Source: CALARM01 sp964431735
Lineage (GTDB): Bacteria > Vulcanimicrobiota > SpSt-956 > JAKJGF01
Length of the DNA stretch: 30,686 bases
NCBI GenBank assembly: GCA_964431735.1
Contig: CAYSLJ010000088.1
Span: 1 to 30,686 of the forward strand
Direction: 5' to 3'
Part shown: positions 22,190 to 30,600 of the stretch, piece by piece
How positions within the stretch are numbered: the stretch's first letter is position 1
Layout: each line of letters opens with the position of its first letter
Translations under genes and position numbers: made by a program
The notes under the pieces: generated by a model
Seen by the model: only the letters and a program-made list of their open reading frames with translations
What the model was told of the DNA's origin: nothing
Database searches by the model: none

Positions 22190-22991
22190 ATTAAATTATG
22201 AAGCAAGTGTGATAGTGGTAACCAGAAACAGACCTGAACTTCTGAAAAATTGCCTTGCTTCCATAGAAAAATATTCAAAAGATGTTCGCTACGAGCTTAT
22301 TATTGTAGACTCCTCCACTCGGAAAGAAGTCAGAGATTATCTTCTAACAAACTGGGCTGACAGAGCAACACTTATTTTTGAGCATGACGACACGTCTTAC
22401 GCTGCCAGTAATAACAGAGCAATGAAATGGAGCTACGGACAATTCGTTTATCTTATGAATAACGATTGTCTCGCTCATCCCGGATGGTTAAGGGGCGCGA
22501 TTGATTACGCAAGAACCAATCCGGACGTGGGTCATGTTGCCAGCCTGGTTCTCTGGCCTGACGGCAGGGTAATGAGTCACGGTGCGGATCTGGATAGACA
22601 TGGAAATACGATAGTTCCCGGTAGCGGGAAACCTGCCTCCGAGGTTCAGGGAATTCAAAATCATGCCTATGCAGGCTTCGGCCTCTACAGGCGTGAGATG
22701 CTTGAGAAGATAGGCTATCTCCCGGAATTTAACGTACCTATCTACTGGGATGACACGAGCTACGGTATGGATGTCTGGCGTGCCGGTTTTAATGTTCGCT
22801 ATTATCCCGGTTCGGTAATTACTCATGTCCTGCATCACTCGGAAAGAAAACATCATAACGAACTTCAGGCCGTAGTAAAAGGAAGGGCGGAGTTTATGGC
22901 AATATGGGGAGATTTCTTAAAAAAGAATAACGGTTTCAGTCCTGATTATCCTTTTACGGGACGGAGACCCTGGAGAAACGGAGAGAGGTAA
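22173..22991 (+). CDS. Family 2 glycosyltransferase
   Basis: The product is 272 residues. A GT-A fold spans most of it: ASVIVVTRNRPELLKNCLASI (about 11-31), IVDSS (44-48), NNRAMKWSYGQFVYLMNNDC (80-99) with a metal-binding-type NND at 96-98, and a C-terminal WDDTSYGMDVWRAGF region holding the catalytic acid. It transfers a sugar from a nucleotide donor to an unknown acceptor. No signal or membrane segment is visible. It is the first gene of the sugar cassette. Confidence 0.88.
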   Translation: MKTRNELNYEASVIVVTRNRPELLKNCLASIEKYSKDVRYELIIVDSSTRKEVRDYLLTNWADRATLIFEHDDTSYAASNNRAMKWSYGQFVYLMNNDCLAHPGWLRGAIDYARTNPDVGHVASLVLWPDGRVMSHGADLDRHGNTIVPGSGKPASEVQGIQNHAYAGFGLYRREMLEKIGYLPEFNVPIYWDDTSYGMDVWRAGFNVRYYPGSVITHVLHHSERKHHNELQAVVKGRAEFMAIWGDFLKKNNGFSPDYPFTGRRPWRNGER

Positions 22992-23578
22992 TGCCTACTT
23001 CGCATACATTTCAGATAAACGAAATCATGGAACTCGTAATACTGACAGAACCGGAGAAGGTTTTAGATATAGGAATCGGGTTCGGTAAATACGGTTTCCT
23101 GATTTATGAAAGACTGAATTTGTGGTATACGGATAACCTGAAAAACAAAAGAGTGTCAATAGACGGCATTGAGGCTTTCCCTAATTACATAAGTGCCATT
23201 CAGAAAAATATCTATGACACTATCTATATAGACGAAGCCCTTAACGCATTTAAAAATATAAGCAAAACTTACGATCTGATATTACTTATAGATGTGCTTG
23301 AACATTTTACCAGGGAAGAAGGAGAAGAACTTATCCGCCAGTGTCTTCTTAAGGGCAGAAACCTGATAGTTTCGACTCCTAAAAACATAGGTATCCAAAA
23401 GGCCGCTTTCGGTAATATCTACGAAACACATAGAACACAGTGGGAAAAAGAAGATTTCCATAAATTCGGCAATTATTTCTGTGTGCAAAATCATCTGTCT
23501 TATATTGTCTATATGGGAAAAGACCTTGAAAGAGTGAGGAAAAATTCCTTCTACTTTAAGAAAGGGTATAATTTATGA
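22991..23578 (+). CDS. Class I SAM-dependent methyltransferase
   Basis: The product is 195 residues. Motif I VLDIGIGFGKYGFL (24-37) binds S-adenosylmethionine; an acidic motif II region (SIDGIEAF, about 54-61) and LILLIDVLEHF (about 95-105) follow. It probably O-methylates a sugar or another small group made by the adjacent enzymes. The start overlaps the upstream stop (TAATG) and its end overlaps the next gene, so it belongs to the cassette. Confidence 0.85.
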   Translation: MPTSHTFQINEIMELVILTEPEKVLDIGIGFGKYGFLIYERLNLWYTDNLKNKRVSIDGIEAFPNYISAIQKNIYDTIYIDEALNAFKNISKTYDLILLIDVLEHFTREEGEELIRQCLLKGRNLIVSTPKNIGIQKAAFGNIYETHRTQWEKEDFHKFGNYFCVQNHLSYIVYMGKDLERVRKNSFYFKKGYNL

Positions 23579-24513
23579 AAACTATTCTTCTTATTACGGA
23601 AAGCCTTGAGCCGGGGAACTTCCATCGCGGTATCAGGGGCGGATTTATAGAACAGAAAGGATATGACATTGTTCCTCTCTGCTGCCCCAGGGACGTATCG
23701 TTTCCTTATGAAGTTTACGATGAATTAATCATGCATTCGATAAGTAAATTCCATGTGGATATTTTGTTTGTTATCCAGGGAGAGCAAATAAAACCTTCAA
23801 CTATTAAAAAGATAAATCAAACCGGTGTTAACACGATAGTCTGGCAGGTTGATGACCCTTATATATTGACACATGCGCCGAATTCAAAGTTGCATAAATT
23901 AAAACTCAAAGAATATCATCAAGTGTATACAACCAATTATGAAAGCATAGAAAAATACTATAAGCCTATGGGCATAAATGCAAAATTCCTTCCCTTTGGA
24001 TATGATCCTGCGTACCATTTAAACCTGAGAGCCGATAAAAATTATAAAGTTTCTTTCGTCGGTTCAAGCTTTCCCGGAAGATTAAATTATATAGATTCCC
24101 TTGCGAAAGAATTCCGGGATGAACTGGATTTATTCGGATGCAGGAATAAATACTGGAATTATCCTTACAGAGTGAGTCATAAGAAGATGATAGAAATTGC
24201 AAATCAGTCGATAATAAATCTCAATTTCTCGGATCAGCCAACTAACGGAGTTAAATGTTTAAAGAACAGGGTAATGGAAATAACAGGCTCCGGGCAGTTT
24301 CTTTTATCTGAAGATTTCCCGGAAGCAAAAATGCTTTTTTCCGATAAAGAACTGGTGTTATTTTCTTCCTATGATGAGCTTAAAGAGAAGATTAAATATT
24401 ACCTTTCCCATGATAAAGAAAGGGATAAAATCGCCAGGGCCGGACATAAAAAAACAAAAGAAAACTATTCCTACAAGAAGCTCATGCAGGGAGTATTGGA
24501 GGATGCAAAATGA
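23575..24513 (+). CDS. CgeB-like glycosyltransferase (GT-B)
   Basis: The product is 312 residues with the layout of CgeB-type proteins: an N-terminal Rossmann-like half (about 1-130, with VWQVDDPYILTH and FLPFGYDPAYH) and a C-terminal half with VSFVGSSFPGRLNYIDSL (about 154-172), RVMEITGSGQFLLSEDFPE (about 230-249) and a final helix region. These are sugar transferases found in spore and surface glycan loci. Starts and stops overlap its neighbours. Confidence 0.82.
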   Translation: MKTILLITESLEPGNFHRGIRGGFIEQKGYDIVPLCCPRDVSFPYEVYDELIMHSISKFHVDILFVIQGEQIKPSTIKKINQTGVNTIVWQVDDPYILTHAPNSKLHKLKLKEYHQVYTTNYESIEKYYKPMGINAKFLPFGYDPAYHLNLRADKNYKVSFVGSSFPGRLNYIDSLAKEFRDELDLFGCRNKYWNYPYRVSHKKMIEIANQSIINLNFSDQPTNGVKCLKNRVMEITGSGQFLLSEDFPEAKMLFSDKELVLFSSYDELKEKIKYYLSHDKERDKIARAGHKKTKENYSYKKLMQGVLEDAK

Positions 24514-25424
24514 GAATATTGATGACTTCCGCCCACTTTAATTTACCCGATGACACTGTTCCCCTGGGAGGAGTTCAGAAACATATAGAGATGATTACAG
24601 GGGAATTCTGTTCTCGTGGATATAAAATAGAGTGGTGTTATCCTTTTGAGGCGAAAATGGCAATTTCCAGATTTAACCCGGATCTTGTTATAGCCCATGA
24701 TTTCGTCTCTTTTATTCCTGATATAAAAATCCCTCAGATAACAGTTTTTCACGGATGGGAAGGAAGGGTTCCTCCCGATGAAGCAGTTATAAAGAGAAGG
24801 CTTGAAGTTGAAAAGCTTTCCTCTGCTACTATAGCAGTGGGTGACTATATAAGACGATGGTATAAACAATCTCCTTCCCTGGTCATTTACGGAGGAGTTA
24901 AGTCTGTGGATTGCGTGCCTACTCCAGGAAAGAAAAAATTACTCTATATAGGAAGACTTGCTCCTGACTGCAGTCCTCATTTATTCTTTCAGGCTTTAAA
25001 GAAGACCAGGAATATTTTTACTCTCGATGTCTGCGGTGATGGTCCTTTGAGGGGTAATCTGGAAAGAACGGCAGAAGAGCTTGGAATTGAAGTAAAGTTT
25101 CACGGATTTGTAAATAATGTGGATGACTATATTAAAGGAAGCGATATAGTTTTAACAAGCGGTTATCTATCAATCCTCGAAGGCTATATAAACAAAAGAC
25201 CTGTTGTGAGTGTTTATGATAATTCTTTAAAAGAGGATTATTTGAAACTCATGCCATGTTCACCTTTTGCCTGCGGAACATCTTTTGAAGTATCGGAAAG
25301 GCTGGATTTTATATGGGAGCGCGGAACGGGAGAACTTGTAGATATTAATTATCAGTTCGCTATGGGTAATAACTGGAGCAGGGTAGTGGGTAAATACGAA
25401 GGTTTGATTAAAAAATATGTATAA
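24510..25424 (+). CDS. Family 4-type glycosyltransferase (GT-B)
   Basis: The product is 304 residues. The N-terminal half has GGVQKHIEMITGEF (about 20-33) and VFHGWEG. The C-terminal half has LLYIGRLAPDCSPHLFFQAL (about 145-164), DVCGDGPLRGNLERTA (about 174-189), KFHGFVNN and the donor-binding LEGYINKRPVVSV with the typical E..N...PVV pattern. It is shorter than many GT4 enzymes. It is probably a later transfer step in the same glycan. The start overlaps the previous stop. Confidence 0.85.
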   Translation: MRILMTSAHFNLPDDTVPLGGVQKHIEMITGEFCSRGYKIEWCYPFEAKMAISRFNPDLVIAHDFVSFIPDIKIPQITVFHGWEGRVPPDEAVIKRRLEVEKLSSATIAVGDYIRRWYKQSPSLVIYGGVKSVDCVPTPGKKKLLYIGRLAPDCSPHLFFQALKKTRNIFTLDVCGDGPLRGNLERTAEELGIEVKFHGFVNNVDDYIKGSDIVLTSGYLSILEGYINKRPVVSVYDNSLKEDYLKLMPCSPFACGTSFEVSERLDFIWERGTGELVDINYQFAMGNNWSRVVGKYEGLIKKYV

Positions 25425-25533
25425 AAAGATAGTGAATTTAACTGTAGATAAAATAATAGACAGGGTTTTAGATGTGGTAATAGATGCCGTGCATGATTAT
25501 CTTGACGGATTGTGTAACGGATTTGGGGAGTGA
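25417..25533 (+). CDS. 38-residue small protein in the sugar cassette, unknown
   Basis: A short frame from ATG 25417 that overlaps the end of the GT4 gene by 8 bases and ends 5 bases before the next ATG. It encodes 38 residues, predicted as one amphipathic helix (VDKIIDRVLDVVIDAVHDYL). There is no strong ribosome site, so expression would depend on coupling. It fills what would otherwise be a 110-bp gap in a tightly packed operon. Confidence 0.45.
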   Translation: MYKKIVNLTVDKIIDRVLDVVIDAVHDYLDGLCNGFGE

Positions 25534-25538
25534 TAAAG

Positions 25539-26252
25539 ATGAAAAATATTTTAATAGCAGCTCCTATAAGAAACCGCTCATGGATACTATCTGAATATCT
25601 CTATTGTCTTTCCAGGCTGGACTACCCGAAAGAAAAAATTGCATGCCATTTTGTATTAAATGACAGTTCGGACAGCAGTGCAGGGATACTTGCAGACTGG
25701 AAAGCTGCTCACGAGAAAGAATATAGATATATAAGAATATCGGAGGTAAACTTTGGTTACCCTCATGACTGGGGAGAAGACAGGGTTATTACTGCAGAAG
25801 CTATATTAAATAGAAAGAACAAAACCTATAAATCACTGTCTGTATTAAGAAACCTTATTTTAGATATCGCCTGGCTTGATATGGATATAGAGCACCTCTT
25901 CTCTGTCGATAGTGATATTCTGGCTAATCCGGATATACTAAATAATCTACTCTCTACAGGTAAGGATATAGCGGCAGGTCTAGTTTATACCAGCAAAGCT
26001 GATTATAATTTTATGCCCCTCTCTGGCAGCAGGATTATCCTTCCTTCTGAAAGATTATTTGAAGTTACTGTAACAGGCGCGATAATACTTATTTCAAGGA
26101 AAGTTTTTGAAAATAAATTAATAAGATATTCCCCGGAAAAAACCGGAGAAGATGAAGGATTTTGTATGAGTGCAAGGACTCAGGGTTTTAAATCTTACGT
26201 GCTCTCTGATATGCAGAGGCACATTATGAAAAGGAGCGAATCGAATGATTAA
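25539..26252 (+). CDS. Fourth glycosyltransferase (GT-A-like, DSD motif)
   Basis: The product is about 237 residues. ILIAAPIRNRSWILSEYLYCL (about 4-24) and FVLNDSSDSS begin a GT-A-like fold; the metal/donor motif is FSVDSDI (Asp124/Asp126), followed by AAGLVYTSK and a TGAIILISRKVF segment. The pattern recalls Anp1/MNN9-like and family 2-like enzymes. ATG 25539 is 8 bp after GGGGAG. The end overlaps the tail tube gene by 8 bases, so the cassette is embedded within the late operon. Confidence 0.78.
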   Translation: MKNILIAAPIRNRSWILSEYLYCLSRLDYPKEKIACHFVLNDSSDSSAGILADWKAAHEKEYRYIRISEVNFGYPHDWGEDRVITAEAILNRKNKTYKSLSVLRNLILDIAWLDMDIEHLFSVDSDILANPDILNNLLSTGKDIAAGLVYTSKADYNFMPLSGSRIILPSERLFEVTVTGAIILISRKVFENKLIRYSPEKTGEDEGFCMSARTQGFKSYVLSDMQRHIMKRSESND

Positions 26253-27063
26253 AGCAGTAGAAGAGATACCTCTTGGCGCGGGACAGATGATGTTCGCGGA
26301 GTATGACGAAGATAGTGCCGAAGAAGGCGAATATAACAACATGCAGACTTTCGGCATGATGAAAGATGTAAAGGTTACGTTAGAACGAGAATTTGAAATA
26401 ATAGAAGATGATACCGGAGGCGGCATGGCGGAAGTTAAGCGCCAGGCAAAAAGAGAAAAAGGAACAGTCGAATTTGTTCTCGGTGAAGACATCCCGGAGG
26501 AAAGGATTGTCCAGCTCGGAGCGGGTTCTGTGGAATCGGTTGCAAAGCGAGAAGGACAGACTGTTTCAAGGAATGTCACTCTTACCGGGATAGGCTGGGA
26601 ACTTCTCCGTATAAGCAAAAAGGCCAATCCCGACCTTACGTTTACCGTCGGAAGTAGTGATGCTACACCTGCCGATTACAGCAGTTTAGAAACCCTTCCT
26701 TATGTGCTTGGAGAACAGGAAGGCTCCTGGGCAATAAGAAGGAAAAAGACATCTGTCATTCCCGATGGGAGCGAAGTTGTAGTTTCCGCTTCCGATGTAA
26801 CTATTCCGGGACACAAAAAATTCTCCTTCGGCGGAGTAAATACTTCTAAAAACTGGTATATGGAGCACTGGAAAAAGAAAGATGACGGAGATGTAAATAT
26901 TACAAAGCTTAAAAAGGTAGGGTCTCCGGGAAAAGCAGTATTTAATAATCCGTCGGAATCATGGGGTAACGATACCCTTTCTGCTGGCCTCCAGGTAGAC
27001 CTGACTCAGGAGGCGGGGAAAAGAATGATAGAAAAATGTTATGAAGACTCAACCATCGCATAA
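26245..27063 (+). CDS. Probable major tail tube protein
   Basis: The product is 272 residues, predicted beta-rich, with the regular strand pattern of phage tail tube proteins (KDVKVTLEREFEII near residue 34, VTLTGIGWELLRI near residue 111). AAGGAG lies 8 bp before the ATG. It precedes a small helical protein gene and the tape measure gene, the usual order. It is much longer than the Mu tube protein (gpM, 118), fitting a different, probably long-tailed non-contractile system. No sheath gene precedes it. Confidence 0.72.
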   Translation: MIKAVEEIPLGAGQMMFAEYDEDSAEEGEYNNMQTFGMMKDVKVTLEREFEIIEDDTGGGMAEVKRQAKREKGTVEFVLGEDIPEERIVQLGAGSVESVAKREGQTVSRNVTLTGIGWELLRISKKANPDLTFTVGSSDATPADYSSLETLPYVLGEQEGSWAIRRKKTSVIPDGSEVVVSASDVTIPGHKKFSFGGVNTSKNWYMEHWKKKDDGDVNITKLKKVGSPGKAVFNNPSESWGNDTLSAGLQVDLTQEAGKRMIEKCYEDSTIA

Positions 27064-27598
27064 TCCCTTTCCGAGAAAAGAAGTAATTTTTAGATATGGC
27101 AGCAGGGAGATATCGCTCAAGGAATTGTCGGTAGAAAATTTCTTTGCTGCCATTGAGCTATTGTTTAATGATGACATAGCAGGTTTTTTTAATTTTTTAA
27201 ATATACCCTTGGAAGATATTAGAGTAATTGCTTCTTCTGAAGAACTGTTTAAAGGGCTTTTAAAGAGCTTTTTAATGCTTCATAAAGATGAGGTAAATGG
27301 AGAGAGTAAAGAGCCGGGAACTATAACAATAGAAGAGTTTTTTTGTATAAGCACGGGGGTAGTGAAAGCTTTTTCCGCTATGTATCATGTGCATCCGGGC
27401 GAAGCAGGAAAAATCTACAGTTTAAGACAGATGATTGTCTGGCTTAAAGAAGACGGAGAAGGAAAAAATCAGACCGCCGGGCAGTCAAGAGGAGAAGGAA
27501 AGATACCATATCTTCCTGTTCCTTCAAATGCCAGGAACTTTAAAGAGTGGACGGACGGAGCCGGGAATAGATGCCGGAGATGGGAAATCGAAATATGA
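27041..27598 (+). CDS. Probable tail assembly chaperone
   Basis: The product is 185 residues, mainly helical, with a start that overlaps the tube gene by 23 bases. Placement between tail tube and tape measure genes is diagnostic for tail assembly chaperones (lambda gpG type). The last 40 residues are rich in Gly, Lys, Arg and Trp. Another frame is open from 27435 to 27635 after an A-run at about 27462, so a frameshifted longer form is possible but unproven. Function is by context. Confidence 0.65.
   Translation: MKTQPSHNPFPRKEVIFRYGSREISLKELSVENFFAAIELLFNDDIAGFFNFLNIPLEDIRVIASSEELFKGLLKSFLMLHKDEVNGESKEPGTITIEEFFCISTGVVKAFSAMYHVHPGEAGKIYSLRQMIVWLKEDGEGKNQTAGQSRGEGKIPYLPVPSNARNFKEWTDGAGNRCRRWEIEI
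27248..27280. repeat. Third tandem array of imperfect 11-bp TTTAAA units
   Basis: Three consecutive 11-mers begin at 27248, 27259 and 27270 (TTTAAAGGGCT, TTTAAAGAGCT, TTTTAATGCTT), this time inside a coding region (tail chaperone). The period of 11 is not a multiple of 3, so it is not driven by a peptide repeat. Confidence 0.5.
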
Positions 27599-27613
27599 AA
27601 GGAGGTGGAATAA

Positions 27614-30600
27614 TTGGGTAAAAACTTTGAAGTAGGGATGATACTGCAGGCAAAAGGCGGTAAAGAAGCTCAGAAAGAGATTGAAAACGTTCAGAAAAAT
27701 ATTGATAATCTCAGGAAAAAAGCCATTGAGTTAAATAAAGAACTTAAAGAAAAGCAGTCTTTAAGGGTAGATACTAAAGAGGTAGAGCAAAAGCTTAAAG
27801 ATGTAAATAAGCAATTAGGGGAAGAGAGGAAATTGCTGGGACTGCTTTCTGAAGAAGCGAAAAGAGCAGGCGATGAATTAAAAGCCCTTGCCGATAGGGC
27901 TACCGTAGATAATTTGCGTGATATATCCGATACTCTCGGAGGTATTTCCGGTGCCGTTATAAATTTCGGGAAAGATATTGTAGGCGCTGCCAGTCAGGCG
28001 GAGAATTTTGCAGTTGCCATGAATACTGCATTTCAGGGCAATCAGGAGGCGGCAGATCGTATGCTCCAGTGGGCGAAAGATTTCGCCAATGCCACGCCTT
28101 TCGAAACTAACGAAATTATTGACGCGACGATCAAGTTAAAATCTTACGGAGTGGCGGCGGAAGACATCCCCGATAAGCTTCGTTTGATTGGTGATATGGC
28201 TTCAGCAATGAATAGAAGCCTTGATGAGGCAGTTGAGGCGGTAAACAAGGCGACCGTAGGAGAACTGGAAAGACTGGAAGGCTTTGCGATTACCAAAAAG
28301 ATGCTTAATGATGAAGTTAATGGCACTCTTGTAAATTCGAAAAATCAAATAACAGATATAAATCTTTTAATGGAGTCTCTTTCCAGTATCATGGAAAAGA
28401 GATTTGCCGGAGGGATGGAGCGTGCCAGCCAGACCACAGCAGGTCAGCTTTCAAACCTGAGAGGGGAAGTTCAAAATTTAAAAGAAGAACTCGGCAAGGA
28501 ATTTCTTCCATCGGTAAATGAAGCAGTGGAGGGACTTACCAGTCTTACAAAATGGCTGAATTCGGCAAGCGTGGAAAGTAAATCCGCTGCTGCAGATTTA
28601 ATAAAAATGGCCGGAGGTATAACGCTTGCTTCGACTGCCATTATAACGGCTGCCGTTCAAATAAAAAGGTATCAGGAAATATTAAAGGCTATGGAATTGG
28701 GAAGCCTGTCAACGGTGGGGGTGATCGGTGGCATTGCCCTGGGTATCGGATATCTTGCAAATGAATACATAAAACACTGCCAGAGAATGGAACAGCAAAA
28801 ATTAGATAGGATAGAAGAAGAAACAAAAAAGATTGCCGGAGGATTTAAAGGTGTAAAAGAAGCAATAGAGCTTGTTAACAAAACCCCTGTGGAAATCTCT
28901 TTAGATCCTAAATTAGAAGAAAAAATAGCTTCAGTCAAAGAGAGGATAAAATCAATAAGAGAGGCGGCAGCCGGTAATCTGGATGCCGAAGGAAAAACAT
29001 TCTCTTTTGAATTAGCCAGCAGCCCTACCGACAGAAATAACGATATGATTAATTCCTATGAAATGGAATATTCCGAAGCTATGGATTTCCTCCTCCAAAA
29101 ACAGTCGGAATTAAATAAAAAGCTCTCAGAAACCGGGCTTCCTGCAGAGGTAGTACAGAAGTATAAGGGGCAACTCGCAGAGGTAAATCTTGAAGTAAAG
29201 AGACTGTACGAAACCCTCGAAAAAGAAAATCCGGAGATGTATAAAAGGCAGATTGATATGCTGGAGGGTTCGCTGGCAAAAGCAGAGCAGGGTAAAGAGA
29301 TAGCGGACGGAGAAAAAGCCGGTAAAGCTTTTTATGAAGGGTTTAATAAAGCAAAAGAAGAGGCTCAAAAGAAATCGGATCTTATGCTGGATAAATCAGG
29401 ACTTAAGCTGCAGGATATAAACGATACGGAACTGAACGCAAAAATTCAGCATCAAAAAACACTTCTGGAGCTCAACAGGCAGGCAACGGCGCAATTTGTG
29501 GCAAATCTGGAAGATTATAAAACAAAATATAAGCTTACTCAAGAAGAAATGGACAAGATAGACCTGGAAGTTTTCCGTGCAAAAGAAAAGCAGGCATCGG
29601 AAGAGAAGAAGATAAACGATGAAAAAATTAAAGAAGCTGACAGAGTAAGTAAAGAGCAGGCGGCGAAGGCAAAAAAATATCAGGAAGAATGGGAAAAGTC
29701 GCAAAAAGAGAAAGCTGCTGCAGAAGAAGAGGCGTGGAGGAAAACCATACAGGTGCAGGCTGAAACCCTTGAGGCAGAAGGCAAAACAGTAGAAGCTAAA
29801 AAACTCTTATTAAAAACCAAAGAAAAGGACTTAAGGGATTCCGGTGTAGCGGAAACTGAGATTGTAAAATGGAAAGAAGCTCAGATACAAAAGATAGAAG
29901 CTGATGGTCTGGAGGAAGCAAAGAAAAAAGCTAAAGAAAAGCTAAAGGCCAATAAAGAAATAGAAGAAGCTATTGCAGGGCTCTCGGAATCTACCGTAGA
30001 AAGGCAGATTTCTTCTATAAAAAAGCAGGCAGAAGAATGGGAAAAATCCGGGGCAGATATTATAAAAATAGAAGAATATAAAAATAAAGCCATTCAGAAA
30101 TTTCAGGAAGAAACTTTCCAGGATTTCAAGCAAAAAGAAGATCAGAAAAAGAAAGAAATTGAAGATACCGCAAAGACCATACAGAGCATAAACGATAAAA
30201 TAGCAGCAAATAATCAGAAGATAAAAGACCTCGAATCGGGAAGCTCCTTTGGCGGAGGAAGCCCGCTTATGTCACATGAGGAAGCTCTTTCAAAATCTTT
30301 CTCAGAACATTTAGATCCTTATATAGAAAAATTAGAACAGAGTAAAGCCCTTGAACAGGAAAACCAGGCTTTAATGAGTGAAAGAGATAAAGCCTTCCAG
30401 AAAGAGCAGGAGCAGCAGTCGGAACTTAAAAAAATACAGGAAGAAAGAAACACCGCCCAGGATGCTTTTAATACCGCGCTACAGGGAACAGTGGACAAAT
30501 ACTCGGCAGTTTCCCAGACATCTCCCTGGGAAGCGGAAAAGAAAAAAATAGAAGAAGCTACGGCGGCGGCAGAAAAATATAATAGCGTTACTTCAGGCGG

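Noticed and set aside
22488..22856. 122-codon minus-strand frame inside the first glycosyltransferase
   Set aside because: It is antisense to a gene with clear motifs, without an initiation signal.
22173..26252. Contractile tail sheath gene between gp37 and tail tube
   Set aside because: All sizeable frames in this interval are sugar-modifying enzymes, and none resembles a sheath protein.
26118..26627. 169-codon minus-strand frame over the tail tube start
   Set aside because: It is a shadow of two well-supported plus-strand genes, with serine/proline-rich composition typical of antisense frames and no ribosome site.
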